This document shows positions 37,174 to 45,275 of a DNA stretch of 64,000 bases, in pieces; positions within the stretch are counted from its first letter, which is position 1; the number at the start of each line of letters is the position of its first letter. Both the position numbers and the translations under genes were made by a program. Under the pieces are notes generated by a model. It ran no database searches and was not told the origin of the DNA. It saw nothing but the letters and a program-made list of their open reading frames with translations. Origin of the DNA: Stenotrophomonas sp. 57 (lineage in GTDB: Bacteria; Pseudomonadota; Gammaproteobacteria; Xanthomonadales; Xanthomonadaceae); contig NZ_CP127407.1 of NCBI RefSeq assembly GCF_030291075.1, forward strand, positions 2,912,001-2,976,000, read 5' to 3'.

Positions 37174-38417
37174 GCGAGCCTGCCACAGCCGAAGACACCG
37201 CGCTGGGCCTGCTGTCCCGGCCCGGTTTCGCCAAGCTGCTGGCCTACCGCATCTTCGCGATGCTGTCCTACCAGGTGGTTGCGGTCACCGTCGGCTGGCA
37301 CATCTACGAAGTCACCCGCAATCCGTTCTCGCTGGGCCTGGTCGGCCTGGCCGAGGTACTGCCGTTCTTCTGCGTGGCGCCGTTCGCCGGCTATCTGGTC
37401 GACCACCTGCCGCGCCGCCGGCTGGGCATGGTCGCCTGTACCGGGCTGATCGCCACGGCGCTGGTGCTGACCGGCGTTGCCACCGGGTGGCTGCCGTTTG
37501 AAGGGGTGTGGCCGATCTATGCGGCCATCGCCCTGACCGGCATGGTCCGTGCGTTCCTCTCGCCCATCTACAACGCGCTGTTCGCCCGCGTGCTGGCGCG
37601 CGACCAGTTCGCACGTGGCGCCGGGCTCGGCGCCGTGGTGTTCCAGGCCGGCATGGTCGCCGGCCCGGCGCTGGGCGGCGTGCTGGTCGGCTTCGGCGGC
37701 AAGGGCCTGTCCTACGCGGTGGCCACGGGCTTCGCGCTGGTGGCGATGGCCTGCCTGGCCACGCTGAAGGTGGAAGAACCGGTGCATACCGGCCCGGCCG
37801 CCCCGATCTTCAAGAGCATCGCTGAAGGCGCGCGCTTCGTGGTCGGCAACCGGATCATGGTCGGGGCGATGGCACTGGACATGTTCTCGGTGCTGCTGGG
37901 CGGCGTGGTGGCGATGCTGCCGGCGTTCCTGCACGAAATCCTGCACCACGGCCCGGAAGGCCTGGGCATCCTGCGCGCGATGCCGGCGCTCGGTTCGGTG
38001 TGCGTGGGCCTGTGGCTGGCGCGCCACCCGCTGCACCGCAATGCCGGCCGCGTGCTGCTGTTCGCGGTGGCGGGGTTCGGCCTGTGCGTGATCGGCTTCG
38101 GGCTGTCGCAGCACTTCTGGCTGTCGGCGCTGATCCTGCTGTTCTACGGGGCGTTCGACGGCGTGTCGGTGGTGATCCGCTCGACCATCCTGCAGCTGGC
38201 CACGCCGGAGGAAATGCGCGGGCGGGTATCGTCGATCAACGGCATCTTCATCAGTTCGTCCAACGAGCTGGGCGCGTTCTATGCCGGCACCATGGCCCGT
38301 CTGCTGGGACTGGTACCGGCGGTGGTGCTGGGTGGGTTCGCGGTGCTGAGCGTGGCCGGGATCACCGCGTGGAAGAACCCGACGCTGCGGAAACTGAATC
38401 TTCGCGACCTGCAGTGA
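37170..38417 (+). CDS. MFS transporter (MFS_3/EntS-like)
   Basis: A 415-residue major facilitator protein with about twelve membrane segments, VGWHIYEVTRNPFSLGLVG near the start and the cytoplasmic loop GYLVDHLPRRRLGMV between helices 2 and 3. It belongs to the group with the enterobactin exporter EntS; substrate unknown. GTG at 37170 overlaps the sufE stop, so co-translation is likely. A GTAG element follows the stop. Confidence 0.82.
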   Translation: MSEPATAEDTALGLLSRPGFAKLLAYRIFAMLSYQVVAVTVGWHIYEVTRNPFSLGLVGLAEVLPFFCVAPFAGYLVDHLPRRRLGMVACTGLIATALVLTGVATGWLPFEGVWPIYAAIALTGMVRAFLSPIYNALFARVLARDQFARGAGLGAVVFQAGMVAGPALGGVLVGFGGKGLSYAVATGFALVAMACLATLKVEEPVHTGPAAPIFKSIAEGARFVVGNRIMVGAMALDMFSVLLGGVVAMLPAFLHEILHHGPEGLGILRAMPALGSVCVGLWLARHPLHRNAGRVLLFAVAGFGLCVIGFGLSQHFWLSALILLFYGAFDGVSVVIRSTILQLATPEEMRGRVSSINGIFISSSNELGAFYAGTMARLLGLVPAVVLGGFAVLSVAGITAWKNPTLRKLNLRDLQ

Positions 38418-38421
38418 ACCT

Positions 38422-38493
38422 GTAGAGCCGAGCCCATGCTCGGCTGCGCATTTCCGTGCGCCCACGTACCGGTAGCGCCGGGCCATGCCCGCC
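38422..38493. repeat. Two GTAG palindromic elements
   Basis: GTAGAGCCGAGCCCATGCTC and GGCT at 38422-38445, then GTAGCGCCGGGCCATGCCCG and C at 38472-38493. Two subfamilies in the same orientation, just after the MFS stop. Confidence 0.75.
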
Positions 38494-38503
38494 TGGCTCT
38501 TTC

Positions 38504-38780
38504 CGCGACCGCGGCGGGGTGTCACTTTCCTTGCGCGCGCACCGTGCTGCAGGAGCAGCGCGGAACGGCGCAGCCGGCCCGCAGGGTGGCGCACATGGAT
38601 GTGCGCCATCAAGAAAGTCACTCAAGAAACACGCGGCCATCCGCGAGCCGGCGCTGTGCGCCGGTGCCCTGTGCTCGTCGGTGAATCAGGGGATGGTGCC
38701 GAACTCGCTGCGCTCGAACGGCGGCGCCTCTTCGCCCCTGATTCGCCTGCGGTGCTCGGCTCGCTACAAGGCGGACCCAA
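38504..38780 (+). repeat. Long intergenic repeat, copy 1 (divergent)
   Basis: It shares ordered blocks with the two copies at 53.4-53.9 kb: the GCGACCGCGG and GTGTCACTTTC start, AAGAAACACGCGG, GCGAGCCG, TCGGTGAATCAGGGG, AACTCGCTGCGCTC, GCGCCTCTTCGCCCCTGATTC and TGCGGTGCTCGGCTCGCTAC then AAGGCGG. About 80 bases between the first two blocks differ from the other copies, so this one is diverged or has an insertion. Confidence 0.75.
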
Positions 38781-38877
38781 CACAGCCGCGAGCCCACGCA
38801 TGACCGCTCCTGGCGGAGCCAAGCCCTGCTTGGCTGTTCTTGCCCTTGCTTTTCCCTACCCTCCGCCTTCGGACCGA

Positions 38878-38900
38878 GCCGAGCATGGGCTCGGCTCTAC
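38878..38900 (-). repeat. GTAG palindromic element (reversed)
   Basis: GCCGAGCATGGGCTCGGCTC followed by TAC, the reverse of the GTAGAGCCGAGC unit. Confidence 0.75.
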
Positions 38901-38989
38901 AGCGGCCGCGCGCGCACGAAAGCGTCGAGAGCCTGCGGTGGGTCCGATACCCGGAAGGCGCTGCCCTTCGCAGCCAACCCGAACCCAAC

Positions 38990-39016
38990 AAAAAACCCGG
39001 CCGAGGCCGGGTTTTT
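38990..39016. terminator. Two-way terminator downstream of the dksA-like gene
   Basis: A run of A, ACCCGGCC, GAG, GGCCGGGT and a run of T: a strong intrinsic terminator that works in both directions, 26 bases past the end of the minus-strand gene at 39042. Confidence 0.88.
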
Positions 39017-39041
39017 CGCATGACCATACAACGAGCAGGAA

Positions 39042-40271
39042 TCAGTCGCCCTGCTGCTTCTGCAAGTGCTCCCAACGCTCCTGGGCGTCGATGGTGCGCT
39101 CGGCGGTCAGGCGCGCTTCGAGGCGCTCCAGGCCGATTTCTTCACCGGTGTCGACGCAGTAGCCGTAGTCGCCCGCTTCCAGGCGCTTCAGGGTGCTGTC
39201 GATCTTGCCGATCAGCTTGCGGTAGCGGTCGCGGGTACGCAGTTCCAGCGAGTTCTCGGTCTCGCGGGTCGCACGCTCGGCTTCATCGCCGATGTCACGC
39301 ACTTCCTCGCGCAGGTTCTCGATGGTCTGCTTGGACTCCTCCACCAGGTCCGCACGCCAGTTCTGCAGGCGCTGGCGGAAGTACTCCTGCTGCAGCGAGC
39401 TCATGTATTCCTCTTCCGAGGACGGCTTGTAGCCAGCCGGCAGGATCGGGCGGCCGGTGGCCTCGTCGGTCTTGTACTCGACCACCTTGTACTTGCTGCG
39501 CGGGGCCGGTGCCGCCGAGCGGGCGGCGACGGCCACGGCAACCTTGCCGACAGGGCGCGACACGGTCTTCGGGGCGGAATCGGATTTCACGGCGGTTTTG
39601 GCAGGCGATTTCGAAACGGGCACGGGATTCTTGGATTGCGGGGCCTTCGAAGCGGCAGGAGCGGCGGCCGGGGCCGGCTTTGGGGCCGGTTGGGCTGCCG
39701 CCACTGCCACGGTCTTGGCCGGGACAGGCTTGGCCGGAGCCGGCTTGGCAGCAGGCTTCGGTGCGGACTTCACTACTGGGGCCGGGGCCGACTTCGCGGC
39801 CGGCGCGGCAACATTCTTGGCAACCTTCTTTACAGCGGCAGGCGTGGCGACCGGTTTAGCCGTAGCGACCTTCTTTGCTACGGGCTTGGCGACCGGCTTG
39901 GCCGCCGCCTTCGTCAACGCCGCCTTCGGCGCCGGCTTGGCCGCTGCCTTCTTCGCCACCGGCTTGGCGGCAGCCTTCTTGACCGGCGCGGCCTTGCTGG
40001 CGGCCTTCTTCACCACCGGCGCCTTCTTGCTGGCAGCGGCAGGCTTGGCCTTGGCGGGCGCAGCGGCCTTCTTCGCCACCGGCTTGGTTGCCTTGACCGG
40101 CGCCTTCTTTGCGGTGGCCTTCCTGGCCGCCGGTTGCGAGGACGCTGCCTTGGTCGCCGGCTTGCTGGCCGGTTTCCTGGCAACGGGCTTTGCCGCCAAC
40201 TTCTTCACAACAGGCTTGGCGGTTTTCTTGGCGGCCGTTGCGGCCTTCTTTGCAGTTTTTTTAGCAGCCAC
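39042..40271 (-). CDS. DksA/TraR-family protein with long histone-H1-like N-terminal tail
   Basis: A 409-residue protein in two parts. Residues 1-258 are a low-complexity tail of Lys, Ala and Pro (KKA, KPVAKK and similar repeats), like histone H1 or AlgP and likely to bind DNA or RNA. Residues 259-409 form a DksA domain: a coiled coil whose tip keeps the DxxDxA motif (Asp326, Asp329, Ala331), then YGYCVDTGEEIGLERLEAR. Only one of the four zinc-finger cysteines (Cys372) remains. DksA binds the RNA polymerase secondary channel and works with ppGpp. Whether the tail retains that role is unknown. Confidence 0.85.
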   Translation of the reverse strand: MAAKKTAKKAATAAKKTAKPVVKKLAAKPVARKPASKPATKAASSQPAARKATAKKAPVKATKPVAKKAAAPAKAKPAAASKKAPVVKKAASKAAPVKKAAAKPVAKKAAAKPAPKAALTKAAAKPVAKPVAKKVATAKPVATPAAVKKVAKNVAAPAAKSAPAPVVKSAPKPAAKPAPAKPVPAKTVAVAAAQPAPKPAPAAAPAASKAPQSKNPVPVSKSPAKTAVKSDSAPKTVSRPVGKVAVAVAARSAAPAPRSKYKVVEYKTDEATGRPILPAGYKPSSEEEYMSSLQQEYFRQRLQNWRADLVEESKQTIENLREEVRDIGDEAERATRETENSLELRTRDRYRKLIGKIDSTLKRLEAGDYGYCVDTGEEIGLERLEARLTAERTIDAQERWEHLQKQQGD

Positions 40272-40542
40272 GAAACGCTCTTCCTTGGATTCCCCGGGGC
40301 CCGGGAAAGCGGGCCTTTATAGCCTACCCGACCCGCAGCAGCAACCTCGGCATCCCGCTCCATTCAGTCCTGGAGTCAAGGTGCCCAAGGGGCAGTCCGA
40401 CGAACACGGACCGCCTTGCGCGGCACGGAACCTGGCCAGCACCCGAGAGTGCTGGTACCGGTCGCAGGCCATCGGCGACATGCGACCAACGGCCCATCCT
40501 GCACAAATGCGGCCTTCATGCCAACTGGCATAAGATGACTGG
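40272..40542. other. Divergent control region between the dksA-like gene and yidD
   Basis: 271 bases without a gene. It includes a hairpin CCAGCACCCGAGAGTGCTGG (40436-40455) and, close to yidD, the palindrome ATGCCAACTGGCAT (40518-40531), which overlaps a possible -10 (TAAGAT, 40531-40536). Confidence 0.55.
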
Positions 40543-40797
40543 GTGATCTCGCGCCTGCTCATTGCCCTGCTGCGCTTCTACAAGCGCTTCATCAGCCCCC
40601 TGCTGGGGCCGCGTTGCCGTTTCGTGCCGAGCTGTTCTGAATACGCGATGGATGCCATCTCCCGACACGGTCCGCTGCGTGGCAGCTGGCTGGCTGCGCG
40701 CCGGCTGGGCCGCTGCCATCCGTTCCATCCCGGCGGCTTCGACCCGGTACCCGAATCCACCCACGCCCCCTCTTGCCGTTGCACAGGAAAACACTGA
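40543..40797 (+). CDS. yidD: Membrane protein insertion efficiency factor YidD
   Basis: An 84-residue protein with the family pattern [20 protein letters not shown] then CSEYAMDAI and [12 protein letters not shown]. YidD helps YidC-dependent membrane insertion. It starts with GTG and is normally found beside rnpA and yidC near the origin, so this location is unusual. pyrC follows 1 base later. Confidence 0.9.
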   Translation: MISRLLIALLRFYKRFISPLLGPRCRFVPSCSEYAMDAISRHGPLRGSWLAARRLGRCHPFHPGGFDPVPESTHAPSCRCTGKH

Positions 40798-40798
40798 C

Positions 40799-42145
40799 AT
40801 GTCCTCCACCCTCATCACCAACGCCCGGATGGTCAACGAAGGCCGCACCTTCGACGGCGACCTGCGCATCGAGAACGGCCGCATCGCGCAGATCGGCAGC
40901 GGGCTGACGCCGCGCGACGGCGAGCAGGTGGTGGACGCGGCCGGGCGCTGGCTGCTGCCCGGCATGATCGACGACCAGGTACATTTCCGCGAACCGGGCC
41001 TGACCCACAAGGGCGACATCGCCAGCGAATCGGCGGCGGCCGTGGCCGGTGGCCTGACCAGCTTCATGGACATGCCCAACACCAATCCGCCGACGCTGGA
41101 TTCGACCATCCTTGAGGCCAAGTACGAACTGGCGCGCGGCCGCGCCTGGGCCAACTACGGCTTCTACCACGGCGCCAGCAATGACAACCTGGACGCGATC
41201 CGTGCGCTGGACCCGAAGAAGGCCCCGGGCGTGAAGGTGTTCATGGGTGCGTCCACCGGCAACATGCTGGTGGACAACCCGGAAACGCTGGACGCGATCT
41301 TCCGCGAATGCCCGACCCCGATCATCACGCACTGCGAAGACACGCCGATGATCGATGCCAACCTGAAGGCCTTCCAGGAAAAGTACGGTGATGCCCTGAC
41401 GCCGGACATGCACCCGGACATCCGTTCGCGCGAAGCCTGCATCAAATCCACTCGCCTGGCCATGTCGCTGGCACGCAAGCACGGCACCCGCCTGCACGTG
41501 CTGCACATCTCCACTGCCGATGAGCTGGCGCTGTTCGAGAAGGGCCCCCTGATCCGCGCTGACGGCAGCCGCAAGCAGATCACCGCCGAGACCTGCGTTC
41601 ACTTCCTGCACTTCGCGCGCCCGGATTACGCGACCAAGGGCAACCTGATCAAGTGCAACCCGGCGATCAAGGAAGTATCCGACCGCGAGGCGATCACCGC
41701 CGCGCTGGCCGACGACGTGCTGGACGTGCTGGCCACCGACCACGCGCCGCATACCTGGGAAGAGAAGCAGAAGCCCTACGCTCAGGCGCCGTCGGGCCTG
41801 CCGCTGGTGCAGTACGCACTGGTGGCCGCGCTGGAGCGCGTGCACGAAGGCAAGCTGACCCGCGAGCAGGTGGTGCAGAAGTTCGCGCACGCACCGGCAC
41901 AGCTGTTCGACGTGGAAGAGCGCGGCTTCCTGCGCGAAGGCTACTTCGCCGACCTGGTGCTGGTCGAAGACGTGCCGTTCACGGTCAAGCGCGAAGACGT
42001 GCTGTCCAAGTGTGGCTGGTCACCGTTTGAAGGCACGACCTTCCGTTCGCGCATCGCCTCCACCTGGGTCAACGGCCAGCTGGTGTGGGACGGCAGCAAA
42101 CTGGTCGGCGAGCCGGCCGGCCAGCGCATGACCTACGACCGCTGA
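40799..42145 (+). CDS. pyrC: Dihydroorotase (class I-like, QxH variant)
   Basis: A 448-residue amidohydrolase for the third step of pyrimidine synthesis. The metal motif reads IDDQVHFREPGLTHKGD, with Gln where most enzymes have the first His of HxH. Downstream ligands appear in KVFMGASTG (the bridging lysine), THCEDTP, LHVLHIST and ATDHAPH. A similar DDQVH form is known to me from Bacteroidetes dihydroorotases. ATG at 40799, one base after yidD; the M23 gene starts at its last base. Confidence 0.88.
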   Translation: MSSTLITNARMVNEGRTFDGDLRIENGRIAQIGSGLTPRDGEQVVDAAGRWLLPGMIDDQVHFREPGLTHKGDIASESAAAVAGGLTSFMDMPNTNPPTLDSTILEAKYELARGRAWANYGFYHGASNDNLDAIRALDPKKAPGVKVFMGASTGNMLVDNPETLDAIFRECPTPIITHCEDTPMIDANLKAFQEKYGDALTPDMHPDIRSREACIKSTRLAMSLARKHGTRLHVLHISTADELALFEKGPLIRADGSRKQITAETCVHFLHFARPDYATKGNLIKCNPAIKEVSDREAITAALADDVLDVLATDHAPHTWEEKQKPYAQAPSGLPLVQYALVAALERVHEGKLTREQVVQKFAHAPAQLFDVEERGFLREGYFADLVLVEDVPFTVKREDVLSKCGWSPFEGTTFRSRIASTWVNGQLVWDGSKLVGEPAGQRMTYDR

Positions 42146-42993
42146 TGCGCGCGGCTCTCCTGACCGGAGCGCTGCTGCTGGCGGCGCCCCTGCTCTGCAC
42201 ACCTTCGGCAAGCGCGCAGGATGCCATCGGCAGCCTGATCGACAGCCGCGTGGTGTTTCCGGCCAGCGCGTCGCAGGGCGCACTGGTGATCGGCAAGGTG
42301 CCCGCTGGCAGCCGCGTGCAGTACGCCGGCCGCCAGCTGCGGGTGAGCAACTACGGCAGCGTGGTGTTCGGCATCGGCCGCGACGAGAAGGGTCCGTTGC
42401 GCGTGCAGGTGCAGCGCGCCGACGGTGGCAGCGAAACCGTGACCATCGCGGTGACGCCGCGTGACTGGCCGACCGAGCGGGTCAACGGCGTGCCGCCGAA
42501 GACGGTCAATCCGCCGCCGGCGATCGCCGAGCGGATCAAGCGCGAACAGGCGCAGGTGACCGCCGCGCGCGCGCGCGATGACGACCGCACCGACTTCACC
42601 CAGACCTTCATCTGGCCGGTGCAGGGTCGCATCAGCGGCCGCTTCGGCAATGCGCGCGTGTACAACGGCCAGCCCGGTGCCGGCCATTCCGGCATGGACA
42701 TCGCGGTGCCGACCGGCACCCCGGTGAAGGCACCAGCGGCCGGCGTCGTCACCTTCGCCGGCCCGGACCTGTACCTGACCGGCGGCACGCTGCTGCTCGA
42801 CCACGGCTTCGGCGTCAGTTCCAACTTCCTGCACCTGTCGCGCATCGACGTGAAGGTGGGCGACCGTGTGGAACAGGGCCAGGTGATCGCCGCGGTCGGC
42901 GCCACCGGTCGTGCCACTGGCCCGCACCTGCACTGGGGCATGAACTGGTTCGACACCCGTATCGACCCGCTGCTGGTGCTGGAGCGGAAGTAA
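42145..42993 (+). CDS. M23 family metallopeptidase
   Basis: A 282-residue exported LytM-type peptidase, likely acting on peptidoglycan or as an amidase activator. A signal peptide (LLTGALLLAAPLLCTPSASA) is followed by an Ig-like part and, from about residue 160, the peptidase domain. It has GHSGMDIAVPTGTPVKAPA with zinc ligands His and Asp, and GPHLHWGM with the HxH pair. It overlaps pyrC by one base (TGATG). Confidence 0.9.
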   Translation: MRAALLTGALLLAAPLLCTPSASAQDAIGSLIDSRVVFPASASQGALVIGKVPAGSRVQYAGRQLRVSNYGSVVFGIGRDEKGPLRVQVQRADGGSETVTIAVTPRDWPTERVNGVPPKTVNPPPAIAERIKREQAQVTAARARDDDRTDFTQTFIWPVQGRISGRFGNARVYNGQPGAGHSGMDIAVPTGTPVKAPAAGVVTFAGPDLYLTGGTLLLDHGFGVSSNFLHLSRIDVKVGDRVEQGQVIAAVGATGRATGPHLHWGMNWFDTRIDPLLVLERK

Positions 42994-43027
42994 CGCCCAT
43001 CGCCCGGCGCGGTGGTGAGCCGCTGTT

Positions 43028-43089
43028 GTAGAGCCGAGCCCACGCTCGGCTGTCGCGCAGAGATGAGCCGAGCATGGGCTCGGCTCTAC
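43028..43089. repeat. GTAG palindromic element pair
   Basis: Two inverted units, GTAGAGCCGAGCCCACGCTC and GAGCATGGGCTCGGCTCTAC, between convergent genes; likely to form a long hairpin in either transcript. Confidence 0.8.
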
Positions 43090-43125
43090 AGACAGCATTC
43101 AACAACCGCGCGAGGTAGCGCCGGA

Positions 43126-43830
43126 TCAACCGCGCGCAGCCCACCACACGCGCAGCAGGGTGCGCACCGGGGTGGCTTCGATCGGCTTGCCTGCGGCCTG
43201 CGCCGCCACGCGGGCGCGCGCCAGGCTGGACCACACGCGGCGCGGGCGCGGCCCGGGTACGCGGCTGCCCCATCCCTTCAGCAGGTACTGCGCCCAGCGC
43301 TGCGCGGCGGTGCTGGAATCCTCATCCAGCAGGCTGCGCGGCACACCGGCCACGCCGGCGTCCTGCAGGCGCTGCGCCAGGGTCTGCAGCTGCACGGCAC
43401 GGCCGGCGCCGGTGCGCGGCGTGTCGTTGAACAGCACCGCTTCCACCGCGGCGACCGCGTCGGCGTAGTTGGCCAGCGCGCGCTCGGCGCTGGCCGCATC
43501 CAGCGCGACCGTGCGCGCTTCGACCAGATCCGGCAGGGCTTCGGCCAGCTGCGCCCACGGCGCACGCACCGGCTCCAGCAAACGACCCAACGGGTGGCGC
43601 GACCGGTGCGAAGCCCAGCTGCGCAGCTCCTCGCCCCACCAGGCCAGCTTGGCATCGGCCGGCAGCGGGTCGCCACTGGTGTTGAGCATGTCGTCGAATT
43701 CCTGCAGCAGCGCGAACCACGCCACGGCAAGCTCGCGTTGCGATTCGGCCACGAACGGGGCGGCCACCGACCATTCCGGCCAGCGGCTGCGCCACTTGTC
43801 GAGGAAACTGTCCAGCGCGGTACTGCTCAC
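43126..43830 (-). CDS. Squalene/phytoene synthase-like protein
   Basis: A 234-residue protein resembling the squalene/phytoene synthase fold: VAWFALLQEFDDML stands at the first Asp-rich helix and LANYADAVAAVEAVLF at a later one. The second Asp-rich motif is not seen and the protein is shorter than true synthases (about 280), so catalysis is doubtful. It starts with GTG 43830, which has AAGGA 9 bases upstream and lies 11 bases after gph. No other carotenoid or hopanoid gene is here. Confidence 0.6.
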   Translation of the reverse strand: MSSTALDSFLDKWRSRWPEWSVAAPFVAESQRELAVAWFALLQEFDDMLNTSGDPLPADAKLAWWGEELRSWASHRSRHPLGRLLEPVRAPWAQLAEALPDLVEARTVALDAASAERALANYADAVAAVEAVLFNDTPRTGAGRAVQLQTLAQRLQDAGVAGVPRSLLDEDSSTAAQRWAQYLLKGWGSRVPGPRPRRVWSSLARARVAAQAAGKPIEATPVRTLLRVWWAARG

Positions 43831-43841
43831 TACGTCATTCC

Positions 43842-44537
43842 TTACGGCTGGGCCGGGGTTGCCGGCCGGGTCGGCCAGAGGCTGGCCAGTTGCAGAAGCC
43901 CGGCGTTCTCGACCAGCACGTCGGCCTGCCAGGCCAGGGGGTCGTCGCTGTGCAGGCGGTAACCCCACAGCGCCGCCACCGACGGCATGACGGCAGCGCG
44001 TGCGGCGATGATGTCGCGCTCGTCGTCGCCCACGTACACGCAGTCCTCGGCAGCAATGCCGATGGCCTGCGCAGCGTGCAGCAGCGGCAGCGGATGCGGC
44101 TTGCGCTCGGCCAGGCTGTCGCCGCCCACCAGCACCGCACAGCGCTGCTGCCAGCCGTACTGCGGCACGATCAGCCGCGCCAGGTACTCCGGCTTGTTGG
44201 TGACGATTCCCCACACCGTACCGGCGGCATCCAGTGCAGCAAGCATGTCTGCAACGCCATCGAACAGTACCGCGTGCTGCCCGATCAACGCCTCGTAGCG
44301 CTGCAGGAACTCCGGAATCAGCGCATCACGCGCCGCCGTGTCCAGTTCGGGGAAGGCTGCCGAGACCATCGCACGCGAGCCCTTGGACACCACCGGGCGC
44401 AGCAGCGCCGGATCGATCGGCGCACGGCCACGCTCGGCCAGCATCGCATCACAGGTGGCGACGAAGTCCGGCGCACTGTCCAGCAACGTGCCGTCCAGGT
44501 CGAACAGCACCGCACGCGGGAAACCGGCGGAGGTCAT
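43842..44537 (-). CDS. gph: Phosphoglycolate phosphatase, HAD family
   Basis: A 231-residue HAD hydrolase. Motif I is [16 protein letters not shown], motif II VTNKPEY, and motif [14 protein letters not shown]. It removes phosphate from 2-phosphoglycolate formed in DNA repair. The ATG at 44537 overlaps the ubiG stop as ATGA, a pairing common in gammaproteobacteria; extra upstream codons lie inside ubiG. Confidence 0.92.
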   Translation of the reverse strand: MTSAGFPRAVLFDLDGTLLDSAPDFVATCDAMLAERGRAPIDPALLRPVVSKGSRAMVSAAFPELDTAARDALIPEFLQRYEALIGQHAVLFDGVADMLAALDAAGTVWGIVTNKPEYLARLIVPQYGWQQRCAVLVGGDSLAERKPHPLPLLHAAQAIGIAAEDCVYVGDDERDIIAARAAVMPSVAALWGYRLHSDDPLAWQADVLVENAGLLQLASLWPTRPATPAQP

Positions 44538-45250
44538 GCCGGCTTGACCGCGTAGGCCAGGTAGTTGATGTCGGTGCGGCTGCTCAGGCGGGCGTGGTTG
44601 CGCCACGGCTCGTAGGCCATGCCGCTGACATCCACCAGCTGCAGGTCGGCCTCGCGCAGCCAGCGCGCCAGCTCGGCCGGCTTGATGAATTCCTGGTAGT
44701 GATGGGTGCCCTTGGGCAGCAATCGCGCCACGTACTCGGCACCGACAATCGCTACCGCGAAGGCGGCGGCGGTGCGGTTGATGGTCGACAGGAACAGGTG
44801 GCCACCCGGCTTCAGCAGACGCTTGCAGGCCTCGATGATCGCGCCCGGGTCCGGCACGTGCTCGAGCATTTCCATGCAGGTGACCACATCGAAACTGCCC
44901 GGCTGCTCGGCGGCCAAGTCCTCGGCGGCCTGGACGCGATAATCGACCTTGGCGCCGCTTTCCAGCGCGTGCAGGCGTGCGACCTTGACCAGTTCCGGGG
45001 CCAGGTCGATGGCGGTGACGTCGGCACCGGCCTGGGCCAGCGCCTCGCTCAGCAGGCCGCCACCGCAGCCGATGTCGAGCACACGGGCACCGCGCAGTGG
45101 CACGCGGTCGGCCACGTACTTCAGCCGCACCGGGTTCAGCGCATGCAGCGGCTTCTGCGGGCCGTCAGCGTCCCACCAGCGGTTGGCCAGCGCGGCGAAC
45201 TTGTCCAGCTCGGCCTGATCGAAATTGGAGGATGCGTGGGGGGCAGTCAT
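44534..45250 (-). CDS. ubiG: Ubiquinone biosynthesis O-methyltransferase UbiG
   Basis: A 238-residue SAM-dependent methyltransferase for both O-methylations of ubiquinone synthesis. The SAM site is [16 protein letters not shown], with [12 protein letters not shown] and LSTINRT following; NRWWDADGP near the start is characteristic. AAGGA precedes the ATG at 45250. It lies 25 bases after mtaD, in the usual mtaD-ubiG-gph order. Confidence 0.95.
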   Translation of the reverse strand: MTAPHASSNFDQAELDKFAALANRWWDADGPQKPLHALNPVRLKYVADRVPLRGARVLDIGCGGGLLSEALAQAGADVTAIDLAPELVKVARLHALESGAKVDYRVQAAEDLAAEQPGSFDVVTCMEMLEHVPDPGAIIEACKRLLKPGGHLFLSTINRTAAAFAVAIVGAEYVARLLPKGTHHYQEFIKPAELARWLREADLQLVDVSGMAYEPWRNHARLSSRTDINYLAYAVKPA

Positions 45251-45275
45251 GGGGTAGTCCTTGCAGCGCCAGGGT

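Larger units (their letters stand above)
38418..39041. other. Gene-free repeat region
   Basis: A 624-base gap between an MFS gene and the DksA-like gene. It contains GTAG palindromes, one copy of the long intergenic repeat, a further GTAG half and a two-way terminator. Several open frames of 60-225 codons cross it, but they follow the repeat and have no coding signs. Confidence 0.75.

Noticed and set aside
38436..39162. Several open frames in the repeat region upstream of the dksA-like terminator
   Set aside because: They translate the long repeat and GTAG units, occur in multiple frames, and resemble frames in the other repeat copies rather than any protein family.
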